NCBI GenBank assembly: GCA_013816245.1
Contig: JACDEU010000002.1
Location: 62,001 to 126,000 of the forward strand
Reading direction: 5' to 3'
From: Actinomycetota bacterium
GTDB lineage: Bacteria; Actinomycetota; Thermoleophilia; Gaiellales; Gaiellaceae
DNA: 64,000 nucleotides
This document shows positions 34,537 to 42,572 of the stretch, piece by piece (the stretch's first letter is position 1; each line of letters begins with the position of its first letter). A program made the position numbers and the translations under genes. A model generated the notes under the pieces. The model worked only from the letters and a program-made list of their open reading frames with translations, did not search any database and was not told the DNA's origin.

Positions 34537-35220
34537 ATGACCCGCAAGCCGCCCTTCAGGGCGGTCGCGAAGATCGACCCCGACGCGCTCGCGTCCTTCC
34601 AGGCCGGAATCCGCAAGCGCTACTCGAACGCCCAGATCCTTCAGGAGCTGCGCGCGAGCGCGGAACGGTTGGGCCGCTCGCCGACGATGCGTGAGTTCGC
34701 CGCCGATCCCGAGACGAACGTGCACCCGCAGACGGTGATCGAGCACTTCGGCAGCTGGAATGCGGCCAAGCGCGAGGCCGGTCTCGTCCCGCGCCGCTTC
34801 GCGACGCGCGAGGAGCTCGTCGGACTGCTGCGCGATCTGGGCGAGGACCTCGGCCGCGTCCCTACTGCGAAGGACCTCGATGCCCGCCGCGGGTCGATGC
34901 CGTCGAAGTCGCTCTACTGGCACACATTTGGCTCACTCGCCGAGGCGCTGCGCGAAGCCGGCTTCGACGTCCCGCTTGGCGAGGAACGGCTCGACCGCGC
35001 CGTCGAGCAAGGCGTGGCGCTGGCACGGAAGTTGAAGCGACTGCCCAAGTTCGCAGACTGGGCGGCCGCGCGGAAGAAGGACGAGACGCTGCTGACCGAG
35101 TGGCAGGTCTACCGGATGTTCGATGCCCGCAGAGGCGCCTGGTCGACCTTCCAGTTTCTGATCAAGGAGCGCCTCGAAGACGAGGGGCGCGCGGTGGGCT
35201 CGGACGGACGCCTACGCTAG
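34537..35220 (+). CDS. Protein with three homing-endonuclease-associated repeats
   Basis: 227 residues made of three tandem helical repeats (about 29-85, 86-145, 148-215). The first two share the pattern LGRSPTMREF / LGRVPTAKDL and HFGSWNAAKREAGL / TFGSLAEALREAGF, which is the repeat found beside homing endonucleases and thought to bind DNA. No nuclease motif (HNH, GIY-YIG, LAGLIDADG) accompanies them, so this looks like a stand-alone DNA-binding protein. It has its own promoter and an intact frame between decayed genes. A regulator or a domesticated element part are both possible. Confidence 0.7.
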   Translation: MTRKPPFRAVAKIDPDALASFQAGIRKRYSNAQILQELRASAERLGRSPTMREFAADPETNVHPQTVIEHFGSWNAAKREAGLVPRRFATREELVGLLRDLGEDLGRVPTAKDLDARRGSMPSKSLYWHTFGSLAEALREAGFDVPLGEERLDRAVEQGVALARKLKRLPKFADWAAARKKDETLLTEWQVYRMFDARRGAWSTFQFLIKERLEDEGRAVGSDGRLR

Positions 35221-35529
35221 TCAGGCCTCCTGTTTCCCGGCGCGGTCCTCCTCGATCTCCTACTCGACGGTTGCGCCGCTCGAGGTCATGAGGCGCACGT
35301 CGTAGTTCTCTCCCGAGATCCAGGGATACGAGATCGTGATCCGCTCGGCGTCTCTCGGTTGCACGGCGCGTTGTGTCTGGTGAAAGTCGACGAATGCGTC
35401 GTTCAGGATGATCTGCGCCACGCACGCCGGCTCCTCGGACTCGTTCGTCAGGACGAGCAGGATCTCGCCGGGTCGCAAAGTCGCCTGCTGCACGGCTGCC
35501 TCGCCAAGGGCGGGGCGGCGCTTTCTCAC
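35221..35529 (-). pseudogene. Metal-transporter extracytoplasmic domain remnant
   Basis: The minus-strand frame reads TLRPGEILLVLTNESEEP and ISYPWISGENYDVRLMTSSG, a beta-sandwich resembling the domain fused to some actinobacterial ZIP-family metal transporters. A TAG at 35260-35262 interrupts ATVE-EIEEDRAGKQEA, whose in-frame continuation to the TGA at 35221 looks like the original C-terminus. No membrane part is left. It is adjacent to the multicopper oxidase remnant, a pairing seen in intact form in related genomes as far as I recall. Confidence 0.5.
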
Positions 35530-35556
35530 GGGTTGGCGACTTCTCTCCGACGTCGA

Positions 35557-36073
35557 TCAGTCCGCCGCCGATTCCTCGCCGATTCCCGGCGTGCCATCCA
35601 TCGCCGCGGGGTGGATGCCGTGGAAGTGGATGGTGTGCGGGTGCGTGCCGGCGTTGATGAAGTGCATGCGCAGGAGGTCACCCTCGTTGGCACGCAAGGT
35701 CGGCCCGGGAACACGCCGTTGTAGGTCCGGGCCGAGAACTTCACGCCAGGGGACGATCTCGATCTCTTTGTCGTAGGCGACGAGCTCCCACTCCCGCAGC
35801 ATCTTCCCGCCCGCAAGTCGCCGCGTCTTACCCCAGTCGAAGTCGCGCAGGATCGGACTCGGATCGAATCCGTGCACCTTCGGGTCGACGGTCGTGTTTC
35901 CGAGCGCGAAGCCCGAGTGCGATGAGCCATGCACGAGTGGGTTTGTGCACATGCGGCGGGTCGGCCGCCTCTGCGGACGGGATTCCTGAGAGCCTCGCGG
36001 CTACTGCGGACCCGACGACGGCCGCCGCTGCCCCGAGTGCGCGACGCCTCGTAAAGGATCTGCGCACGGTCAC
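35557..36073 (-). pseudogene. Multicopper oxidase N-terminal remnant
   Basis: From 36073 a Tat-type signal (RRSFTRRRALGAAAAVVGSA) leads into PPHVHKPTRAW, where the frame shifts; the next frame gives NPLVHGSSHSGFALGN and on to the cupredoxin copper motif HTIHFHGIHPAAMDG, with a second compensated shift around 35720 (ARTYNGVFPG versus PGPTLRANEGD). The protein then ends at EESAAD, so the C-terminal copper domains are gone. Several lesions make a genuine pseudogene likely. Confidence 0.75.
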
Positions 36074-36137
36074 TCACGGTTGCACCACCTCAAGAGGAAC
36101 CTGAGACCCGCGTAAAGATTGCTGCGGGTGGGGAGAG

Positions 36138-36932
36138 CTACGCCGCGGCGGTATGCAAGCGCGCGAGTCGCTCGAGGCACGAGCGAGCCTCGTCCGGGGC
36201 TCGAACCGCGGGCAGCGGCTCTTCTTCGAACGAGCGGTCCAGCTGGAAGAGCTCCTGCGCGACCATCTTGCCGTGTTCGACGGCGACGACCGTCCCTTCG
36301 GGCAGCTCGCTCTTGCGGAGCTTGATCGCCGCGTAGCTCTCGACGAGCTGGAGCGCGACTCGCGTGGAGGCAAAGAAAAGCTCGTTCTTGCCGTGGCCGA
36401 GCCAGAGCGGGCGGCCCAGGCCTCGGGCCAGGAGCAGCTCGGGACGTTCCTCGTCGAGCCAGGCGGTCGCCATCGACCCGTACAGCTCCTGCAACGCCTG
36501 GGCGGTGCGCCCGCGCGCGAGCTCAGCGAGGGCGAAGATGATCTCGGAGTCGACCGTCATCTCGGGGTGGGCGCGTTCGATGCGGTGCTGCTCGAAGAGC
36601 TCGTCGTCGTTCTTGATGATCCCGTTGTGGACTCCGACCACGGAGCCGTGGCGGATCGGATGATTGTTCGCCTCGAGGCTGGGGTGGCCCTTGGTGAAGT
36701 CCCGAACGTGGACGAGGAGCTTGGTCGCGTCCTCCGGAACGCTGATCCGCTCGAGGAGCGCAGTGGCGCCTGAGCGCTGCTTGTGGACGGCGATAGCGTC
36801 GCCCGGAACCCGGTACGCATAGCCGACCGCGTCGGCCCCCCGCTCGGCGATTCCGGTCAGCAAGGCGCGGGCGGCGACTGTCCGCTCGACGCTGCTCCCA
36901 GGAGCAAGGCTATATCCGGCGATTCCGCACAA
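36138..36932 (-). CDS. Stand-alone class II glutamine amidotransferase
   Basis: 264-residue Ntn-hydrolase (GATase_6 type). The catalytic Cys is residue 2 (MCGIAGYS), followed by GIAERGADAVGYA, the HVRDFTKGH and NNHPIRHGSVVGVHNGIIKN glutamine-binding loops and DSEIIFALAE, as in GlmS and PurF. No SIS or phosphoribosyltransferase domain follows, so it is a glutaminase without a visible synthase partner. TTG 36932 is required to place Cys at position 2. It stands alone, divergent from the sigma-factor gene. Confidence 0.85.
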   Translation of the reverse strand: MCGIAGYSLAPGSSVERTVAARALLTGIAERGADAVGYAYRVPGDAIAVHKQRSGATALLERISVPEDATKLLVHVRDFTKGHPSLEANNHPIRHGSVVGVHNGIIKNDDELFEQHRIERAHPEMTVDSEIIFALAELARGRTAQALQELYGSMATAWLDEERPELLLARGLGRPLWLGHGKNELFFASTRVALQLVESYAAIKLRKSELPEGTVVAVEHGKMVAQELFQLDRSFEEEPLPAVRAPDEARSCLERLARLHTAAA

Positions 36933-37000
36933 AGTAATTAGGGGAAATGCGAAGCGACCTTGCGGTCGCCCAATCCTTCTAGACGCATCGGCTGTCCTCC

Positions 37001-38065
37001 TTGTTAGTGGCTATCCCTCGGCAGAGGGTTGACGACCGCCTCAAGAGTCCTCTCGTCAACGCCGATACCCGTGGCATGCGGCCGCTCCCTGAGGTGCCAT
37101 CGGACCCCGCGGTCGAACCGCGGCTCGAGCTCGTTCCCGAAGCCGAGGACACCGAGGCCGAGGAGGCCGAAGAGACCGAGGAAGAGGTCGAAGCCACCGA
37201 GGCTGAGGATGGGGAGGACGCCCCACCGGCGGCCAAGGCCGAGGCGACACAGGATCCGCTGAAGCTCTACGTCCGCGCGATCGGTGACGGGCCGCTCCTG
37301 ACACCGGCCGAAGAGCGTGAGCTCGCCCGCCGAAAGGACGACGGCGACGAAGAGGCCAAGAAGAAGCTGATCGAGTCGAACCTCCGACTCGTGATGTCGA
37401 TCACGCGCAACTACACGAAGGCCGGTGTGCCGCTCCTCGACCTGATCCAGGAGGGCAACCTCGGTCTCATCCGCGCCGTGGAGAAGTTCGACTACAAGCT
37501 CGGCTACAAGCTCTCGACCTATGCAACCTGGTGGATCCGCCAGGCAGTAACGCGCGCGCTCGCCGACCAGGGTCGAACGATCCGGCTGCCGGTCCACGTC
37601 GCGGACCAGGTTCGACGGCTCATGCGCGCGCGCCGTCAACTCGCCCAGAAGCTGAACCGCGAGCCGACCGAGGAAGAGCTTGCAAGGGAGAGCGGCTTCT
37701 CCCAGAAGCGCGTCCAGGAACTGCTCGACCTCGTCGAGGATCCCGTCAGCCTCGAGACCCCGGTCGGCGACGGCGAGAGCATGTACGCCGACCTGATCGA
37801 AGACATTCATTCGGAACGCCCAGACGAGTCGACGTCGAAAAAGCTCCGCCGCGTCGAGCTCGCCGAGGCAATGCTGCGGTTGAACCCACGCATGCGTCGT
37901 GTGGTCTCGCTCCGCTTCGGCCTCAACGGCGAGGCGCCCCAGACCCTGGAACAGGTGGGGGCGGGGCTCGGCATCACACGCGAGCGGGTGCGCCAACTAG
38001 AGTCGCGCGCGCTTCGAGAGCTCCGGGCTGTCGCGCCCGACCTCGAGCTGTACCTCCGCAGTTAG
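37001..38065 (+). CDS. RpoD/SigA-type RNA polymerase sigma factor (first copy)
   Basis: 354 residues from TTG 37001; ATG 37076 would give 329. After an unusual Glu/Ala-rich acidic stretch (about 38-82), region 1.2 starts at [11 protein letters not shown], region 2 has [23 protein letters not shown] and [14 protein letters not shown], region 3 follows, and region 4.2 ends in [18 protein letters not shown]. It recognises housekeeping-type promoters. The lack of a full region 1.1 and its position opposite a second copy (38789) suggest a group 2 factor. No ribosome-binding site decides the start. Confidence 0.9.
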   Translation: MLVAIPRQRVDDRLKSPLVNADTRGMRPLPEVPSDPAVEPRLELVPEAEDTEAEEAEETEEEVEATEAEDGEDAPPAAKAEATQDPLKLYVRAIGDGPLLTPAEERELARRKDDGDEEAKKKLIESNLRLVMSITRNYTKAGVPLLDLIQEGNLGLIRAVEKFDYKLGYKLSTYATWWIRQAVTRALADQGRTIRLPVHVADQVRRLMRARRQLAQKLNREPTEEELARESGFSQKRVQELLDLVEDPVSLETPVGDGESMYADLIEDIHSERPDESTSKKLRRVELAEAMLRLNPRMRRVVSLRFGLNGEAPQTLEQVGAGLGITRERVRQLESRALRELRAVAPDLELYLRS

Positions 38066-38082
38066 AGGTACTACTACTGGAA

Positions 38083-38787
38083 GTGGACCGTCGCTTCGTC
38101 GACTGTCACTCGCACGTCGTCCCATCCGGTGACGACGGCGCTGCAACGATCGACGACGGACTGGACCTCTGCCGCAGTGCCGCCGGGCACGGCACGGCAA
38201 TCCTCTTCGCGACACCTCACGTCTGGCCGTACTTCACGCTGAGCGCAGAGCGGGAGGCCGAGATTCGCGCTGCCTACGAGCAGATGCGCCTGCGGTCGGA
38301 GCTCGAGCTGAGGCTCGGGTTCGAGCTGACGCCGACAGCGCCGCTCCTCCAGGAGGACCCGAACCGCTACGTCCTCGGAGGAACCGACTGCGTGTTGATG
38401 GAGGTGCCGTTCTCCGGACCACCCGATTCGCTCTTCGCGCTCGCCGAGCACGTGGACCAGGCGGGCCTCCGTCCGATCATCGCGCACCCGGAACGCACGG
38501 AGGCAGTGCTCGCCGATCCATCCGTGGCGGACCAGCTGGCGGCCAGAGGCTGGGCGCTGCAGGTGAACGCGACCTCGCTGCTCGGGCGTCACGGGCCCGA
38601 GCCGCAGGAGCTCGGCTGGTCGCTCCTCGAACGGGAGCTCGGCAAGGTGGTCGCCTCAGACGGTCACCGGATGACCCGCCCTGCGCACCTCGACGAGGCT
38701 TACGCGCTCGCCGAGGAGCGTCTCGGCGAACGCGCTCTGAAGTTGTTCGACGGAACGGCGCTCGGGCTTGCCCGCGGCTCCGTCTAG
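38083..38787 (+). CDS. PHP-fold protein-tyrosine-phosphatase-like (CpsB/YwqE family)
   Basis: 234 residues. The PHP metal motifs are visible: DCHSHVVPSGDDGA at the N-terminus, ATPHVWP, LGFELTPTAP, IIAHPERTEA and VASDGHRM near the end. Family members dephosphorylate bacterial tyrosine kinases that control capsule or exopolysaccharide export. GTG 38083 is 18 nt after the sigma-factor stop, so co-transcription is likely. No tyrosine kinase or polysaccharide cluster is adjacent, so the target is unknown. Confidence 0.85.
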   Translation: MDRRFVDCHSHVVPSGDDGAATIDDGLDLCRSAAGHGTAILFATPHVWPYFTLSAEREAEIRAAYEQMRLRSELELRLGFELTPTAPLLQEDPNRYVLGGTDCVLMEVPFSGPPDSLFALAEHVDQAGLRPIIAHPERTEAVLADPSVADQLAARGWALQVNATSLLGRHGPEPQELGWSLLERELGKVVASDGHRMTRPAHLDEAYALAEERLGERALKLFDGTALGLARGSV

Positions 38788-38788
38788 G

Positions 38789-39862
38789 TTATGCCGTAAC
38801 GGACTGCATCTCCCGCAGCGTTGATAACCGCCGCAGGGACTCCAATTCGATCTGGCGCACTCGCTCACGTGTTAGCCCTAGACGCCGTCCGATTTCTTCG
38901 AGCGTCTTAGGCTCCGAATCGTCTAGCCCGTAGCGCAGCACGAGCACTTGCCGCTCACGCTCCTGCAAAGAGAGCAGCGCGGCGGTCAACGCCTGCGAGC
39001 GGAGCGACACCTCGACCTCTTCCTCCGGCAGTGGATCGTCGCCTGCGACGAAGTCGCCGAACACCGCGTCTTCTGCCTCACCGACGGGCTGGTCGAGCGA
39101 AGCCGACGCGCGGGCGGCCGCCCGCACCTCGTGGGCCTGCTGGATCGGCAGGCTTGCCTCTTCGGCGATCTCTTCCAGCGTCGGCTCGCGGCCGAGTTGC
39201 GTCCAGAGCGTGCGCTCTGCGCGGTTCATCTTCTGCAGGCGCTCGACGATGTGGACCGGCATCCGGATCGTTCGCGCCTTGTCGGCGAGAGCGCGCGCCA
39301 CGGCCTGGCGGATCCACCAGGTGGCGTAGGTCGAGAACTTGTAGCCCCGCCGCCAGTCGAACTTTTCGACGGCGCGGATCAGCCCCAGCGTTCCCTCCTG
39401 GATCAGGTCGAGGAAGGGCAGGCCTTGGTTGCGGTAGTTCTTCGCGATCGAAACGACGAGGCGCAGATTCGACTGGATCATGTGGGACTTCGCGCCGAGG
39501 TCGCCGCGCTCGATGCGCTTGGCGAGCTCGACCTCTTGCGCTGCCGTGAGCAGCGCATGCCGACCGGCTTCGCGCAGGAAGAGCTGCAGCGCGTCGGTCG
39601 TCGTCTCATACGAGACCTGGAGCGGGGGAGGCGCAGGTTCCTTCTCCTTCTTCTCCTCCTTCTCGGGCTCCTCCGTGTCCGTGATCTCGATCCCGCGCCG
39701 CTCGAGCTCGTTCCAGATCGCGTCGGTCTCGAGGGCGTCCAGCTGGTGGGCTTCTATGAGGTCGGCAACGTCGGGCTGGCGAACCGAGCCCGTGCTTTCC
39801 GCGTTCTCCAGCAGTCCTTGGATGTCCTCGTGCTGGAGGATCGACTCGATCTCGACCGTCAT
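38789..39862 (-). CDS. rpoD: Principal RNA polymerase sigma factor RpoD (second copy)
   Basis: 357 residues from ATG 39862, which has AAGGAG 4 nt upstream of the spacer (39866-39871). An N-terminal region 1.1-like segment ([20 protein letters not shown]) is followed by [51 protein letters not shown] (split), [14 protein letters not shown] and region 4.2 [18 protein letters not shown]. Region 1.1 makes this the better candidate for the housekeeping factor. It converges on the PHP gene with one base between stops. Confidence 0.9.
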   Translation of the reverse strand: MTVEIESILQHEDIQGLLENAESTGSVRQPDVADLIEAHQLDALETDAIWNELERRGIEITDTEEPEKEEKKEKEPAPPPLQVSYETTTDALQLFLREAGRHALLTAAQEVELAKRIERGDLGAKSHMIQSNLRLVVSIAKNYRNQGLPFLDLIQEGTLGLIRAVEKFDWRRGYKFSTYATWWIRQAVARALADKARTIRMPVHIVERLQKMNRAERTLWTQLGREPTLEEIAEEASLPIQQAHEVRAAARASASLDQPVGEAEDAVFGDFVAGDDPLPEEEVEVSLRSQALTAALLSLQERERQVLVLRYGLDDSEPKTLEEIGRRLGLTRERVRQIELESLRRLSTLREMQSVTA

Positions 39863-39983
39863 AATCTCCTTTTGGTTTGATGCCTCTGGGCTGGCGATGC
39901 CAAACACGCACGCTCTCAGGTCGCGGCGGTGCGCGTCAACTGTCTACCTGTTTCTCCACCCGAATGCGTGGAAACCTGGTGGA

Positions 39984-40319
39984 TCAGCCGCCTTTGTGGG
40001 GCTTCGGCCGGTCGAGCACGTAGTGCTCCTCCCCCGCCCAGATTCCGACCTGCTCGTCTTCGAGATACTCGACGATGCCGAACTCGTTCATTGTCGAGAG
40101 AACGGCCACACGCACCGGCACATCGGTTGCGTTCCGTGCCTGGTGGGCACCGCCGGAACCAACCGGGAAGCACACGACCTCGCCCGGATCAAGGCCAAGC
40201 TCTCCCTCCGGCGTCCGGATCGTGACGTGGCCTTCGAGCGCGATCAGCCACTCCTCGTCGGTCCACTCGAAGTGGTAAGGCCCGATCGGCTCGCCCGGAG
40301 GAATGTCGTAGACGCTCAT
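39984..40319 (-). CDS. Single-domain cupin protein
   Basis: 111 residues of a metal-binding cupin: PIGPYHFEWTDEEWLIALEG supplies motif 1 (His/Glu), and PGEVVCFPVGSGGAHQARN motif 2 (His). The product is unassigned; such proteins often bind small ligands or regulate. Upstream in the same frame, cupin-like residues (GRAARVGPKLGASRLG) precede ATG 40319 without any start codon, so the N-terminus may be truncated or start at a rare codon. Confidence 0.75.
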   Translation of the reverse strand: MSVYDIPPGEPIGPYHFEWTDEEWLIALEGHVTIRTPEGELGLDPGEVVCFPVGSGGAHQARNATDVPVRVAVLSTMNEFGIVEYLEDEQVGIWAGEEHYVLDRPKPHKGG

Positions 40320-40671
40320 GCCGAGCCTCGATGCCCCGAGCTTCGGCCCGACGCGGGCTGCCCGTCCAGGGTGCCCTGGAGCGCCCGGCGGCGGCTCCTC
40401 GTCGGTCTCGCCGCTGTATCCGACGATGGTTCCGCACCACGAAACGAGCTTTACGGATCAGGACTTTCTTGCAGACTGGGGCGACGGTGAACTGGACGTG
40501 TTCGAGAACTTCTCGCACCCATCCCAGAACGAGGAGCCGTCATCGAACACGATCAGACGCTTGCGCACCTGGCGTTTGAGCTTTGTCTCGGGCGGGTCTG
40601 ACAGCTTCGATGCGAGCGCGGCTCCGGCCAGAGGTTTTTCGGATTCCTTGGCGCCTACGCTGCCTGTTTGG
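40320..40671. other. 350-nt stretch without a recognisable gene
   Basis: Reading frames on both strands are short and none looks like a known protein. Minus-strand pieces (REVLEHVQFTVAPVCKKV; FDDGSSFWDGCEKF) may be debris of a lost gene upstream of the cupin. I see no terminator. Confidence 0.4.
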
Positions 40672-40673
40672 GT

Positions 40674-40679
40674 TAGTAT
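40674..40679 (+). promoter_or_regulatory. -10 box TAGTAT for secreted-protein gene
   Basis: TAGTAT preceded by TTGGCG at a 20-nt spacing (40648-40653), longer than ideal. It would give a leader of about 85 nt that includes a 21-bp tandem repeat. Confidence 0.4.
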
Positions 40680-40715
40680 CACTTTGGCAGCTTGGGCCGG
40701 AATGGACTGCTGCCA

Positions 40716-40757
40716 CTACTGTGGCACTGACATCGACTACTGCGGCACTGACATCGA
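40716..40757 (+). repeat. 21-bp tandem duplication in a leader
   Basis: Two adjacent 21-bp copies beginning CTACTG(T/C)GGCACTGACATCGA differ at one base. They lie 15 nt before the ribosome-binding site of the gene at 40772; they could be operator half-sites or a recent slippage duplication. Confidence 0.7.
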
Positions 40758-40771
40758 GTTGGGGGAGAGCA

Positions 40772-41074
40772 ATGCACCGTCTTCGAGTGACGACGGCGGC
40801 TGTCGTTATCACGGCTGCTTTTGGGCTCGTGGGGTCGGCGGCTGCGGATAGCGGCCCGTTCCCGCACGAGTTCCACAACAACATGGGCTACTGCGCGCCG
40901 TTCCTGGCCCAGCTCGATCTGCCGAACGGCGATCCGGTTCGTCCGTTCATCAACCACACCATCCACGACCTGACGGCGGGCGACGCCAGCTTCGAGGGCC
41001 AGAAGAACGTCGGCGACCTGTACAGCGATCGCGCTCGCAGCGAGACCGACACGCAATGCGTAGCCCGCTCGTAA
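40772..41074 (+). CDS. Small secreted protein (100 residues)
   Basis: ATG 40772 follows GGGGGAGAG. A signal peptide covers residues 1-25 (VTTAAVVITAAFGLVGSAAA), leaving a mature protein of about 75 residues with two Cys and several Asn/His/Asp. No domain is recognised. The next secreted-protein gene begins 30 nt downstream with its own ribosome-binding site, so they are probably one operon. Confidence 0.6.
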   Translation: MHRLRVTTAAVVITAAFGLVGSAAADSGPFPHEFHNNMGYCAPFLAQLDLPNGDPVRPFINHTIHDLTAGDASFEGQKNVGDLYSDRARSETDTQCVARS

Positions 41075-41104
41075 ACGATCTGAACGAAAACGAAGGAGAC
41101 ACGA

Positions 41105-41524
41105 ATGAGGAAGGTGCTCATATCACTCGTCGCAGCGCTCGCGCTGACGGCGGCATTCACAGCAACGGCCGGAGCAGGCGACCGCGTCACGCCGAACCCG
41201 GCAACCGCGTGTAAGGCGCTGACTGCGATTCACGCTGGTGGTTACACGTCGTTCTCGAACTGCGTGACCTCGATCTGGAGCGACGTAGCGGCATACCAGT
41301 TCCCGTCAGACGAGAACCCGGACGTTCTCATCGGCCTCGATCAACGCTGCACCCAGTTCGAGAACGGCATCACGGACCCCGACAGCGGTATGACGTTCAA
41401 GTTCACCTACCCGGGGATGTACCTCGATGAAGGCCCGGATTGGCCGTTCGTAACGTTCACGGTCAATACCCACCAGCAGTGCATGCTCGCGATCTACACG
41501 TACCACACGCTCGTAGGAGCCTAG
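41105..41524 (+). CDS. Small secreted Cys-containing protein (139 residues)
   Basis: ATG 41105 follows GAAGGAGAC. Residues 1-24 are a signal peptide (LISLVAALALTAAFTATAGA). The mature part has four Cys (around 35, 53, 82 and 119) that could form two disulphides, and many aromatic residues. I recognise no family. Same strand and operon as the preceding secreted protein; a strong hairpin follows. Confidence 0.65.
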   Translation: MRKVLISLVAALALTAAFTATAGAGDRVTPNPATACKALTAIHAGGYTSFSNCVTSIWSDVAAYQFPSDENPDVLIGLDQRCTQFENGITDPDSGMTFKFTYPGMYLDEGPDWPFVTFTVNTHQQCMLAIYTYHTLVGA

Positions 41525-41539
41525 TAAAGGCCCCTCGCT

Positions 41540-41570
41540 GGCGGGTGCGGTCGTCCCGATCGCACCCGCC
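41540..41570 (+). terminator. Hairpin terminator after secreted-protein pair
   Basis: GGCGGGTGCG (41540-41549) pairs with CGCACCCGCC (41561-41570), an 11-nt loop. No T-run follows. Confidence 0.55.
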
Positions 41571-41576
41571 CTCGGG

Positions 41577-41779
41577 CTAGTTCGCCGACACGTTCCGCTC
41601 GTCGAGCTCGACCGGCAGCACGTCTCTCCAGTCGGGCTCGTCCTGCAGGATCTCGCGCAGCTCCGCCTCGGCTGCTTCCGCGTGAGGAAAAGGTCCAGCG
41701 TTTCGTGCATTAGCTGCGAGCTGGTGAGCGCGTAGACCTCCAGGAGTAGGATCTTCCCAGGCCGTCGCCCCAGCGGCAA
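41577..41779 (-). pseudogene. Frameshifted small conserved protein
   Basis: Two minus-strand frames join into one sensible protein: ILLLEVYALTSSQLMHETLD and FLTRK from ATG 41779, then, one frame over, EAAEAELREILQDEPDWRDV and LPVELDERNVSAN to the stop at 41577. The C-terminal pattern resembles small actinobacterial proteins of about 65 residues with an acidic helix of this type. A single indel near 41675 separates the halves. It is divergent from the gene at 41785. Confidence 0.5.
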
Positions 41780-41784
41780 TCGCT

Positions 41785-42099
41785 ATGACGTCGCAGGGGA
41801 CAGCACACGGCCGCTTCCAGCGCGCCATCCATCGCCGGCACATTCAGGCCGCCGAGATGGCCGCCCGAGAGATGGGCGGACTGTCACTCGCTGACGCGCT
41901 GTCGCTCTGCGAACTCCTGACGAACGCGGATCCCGCGCGCTACGAACGGGCCGCGCTGCGCTGGCTTCAACGGTTCATCGATGAGCGGTTGCCGCCACTT
42001 GCAGAGGTCGCACTTGCCGCGTCAGCGCTTGCCGAGCTTCGGCACGGCAAGCGTAACGTCGGTCTCGACACGCTGAAGCGCCTGCTCCATCACGCCTGA
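41785..42099 (+). CDS. Conserved small helical protein (104 residues)
   Basis: The start TSQGTAHGRFQRAIHRRHIQ followed by AAEMAAREMGGLSLADALSL and a C-terminal ALRWLQRFIDE segment recurs, as I recall, in short actinobacterial proteins of unknown function. Entirely helical, no Cys, no signal peptide. It looks intact. ATG 41785 lies 5 nt from the divergent frameshifted gene, so their promoters would overlap. Confidence 0.6.
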   Translation: MTSQGTAHGRFQRAIHRRHIQAAEMAAREMGGLSLADALSLCELLTNADPARYERAALRWLQRFIDERLPPLAEVALAASALAELRHGKRNVGLDTLKRLLHHA

Positions 42100-42312
42100 G
42101 TCCCGAGCTCCTTTTCTTTGGTCTGAGCGCGGAGCGCGAGTTCGATAACTCGTAGCTACGAGCGGCCCCAGGCGGCCTGACCTCGCCAGTCAAACTGGGC
42201 CGAGTCGCCCTTTCCGACACCTAGGGAGCGATCGAGTTTGGTCCTTGACTGAACCGTCAATCACCACTTCACGGCAAGGTCGACGGCGCGGGTGCTCTGG
42301 TCACCCAAGTTC

Positions 42313-42350
42313 GGGAGCGGGCGCCGTGTGGGGACACCTCGCCCGCTCCC
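42313..42350. terminator. Strong hairpin in accessory region
   Basis: GGGAGCGGGC (42313-42322) pairs with GCCCGCTCCC (42341-42350); the loop itself contains GTGT-GGGG-ACAC. Its gene partner is unclear because the neighbouring frames are decayed. Confidence 0.6.
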
Positions 42351-42394
42351 CGACCTTCCTCTCGCCCAGGTTTTTCGCGGAGAGGACGCGGCCG

Positions 42395-42472
42395 GACATG
42401 CACAGGGTCACCGCGAACGCTGTAGCGGACCGCCCTGCAGAGACATCCGCCGGTGCGTATTCCTGCCTCCAC
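42395..42472 (-). pseudogene. GFA-type zinc protein fragment
   Basis: Twenty-six codons on the minus strand read IRTGGCLCRAVRYSVRGDPV, the start of glutathione-dependent formaldehyde-activating (GFA/CENP-V) family proteins with its CxC zinc pair. The rest of the roughly 110-residue domain, including further Cys, is missing. The remainder of 42100-42572 holds no recognisable gene. Confidence 0.6.
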
Positions 42473-42572
42473 GCAAAGCAGATGCTACGCAACACTGCGG
42501 TGCCCGAGGGTTCAGGAATGATGCCCGAGCCAGGACTAGGGCTCCGCGCTTGATCGGGCCGGTTTGGGCACA

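Noticed and set aside
37531-38082. Long N-terminal extension of the PHP phosphatase
   Set aside because: It is the out-of-frame shadow of the sigma-factor gene; the PHP fold starts at GTG 38083.
40583-40771. Longer N-terminus for the secreted protein starting at 40583
   Set aside because: The extra part is Arg/Ser-rich without coding character, whereas ATG 40772 has GGGGGAGAG and begins a proper signal peptide.
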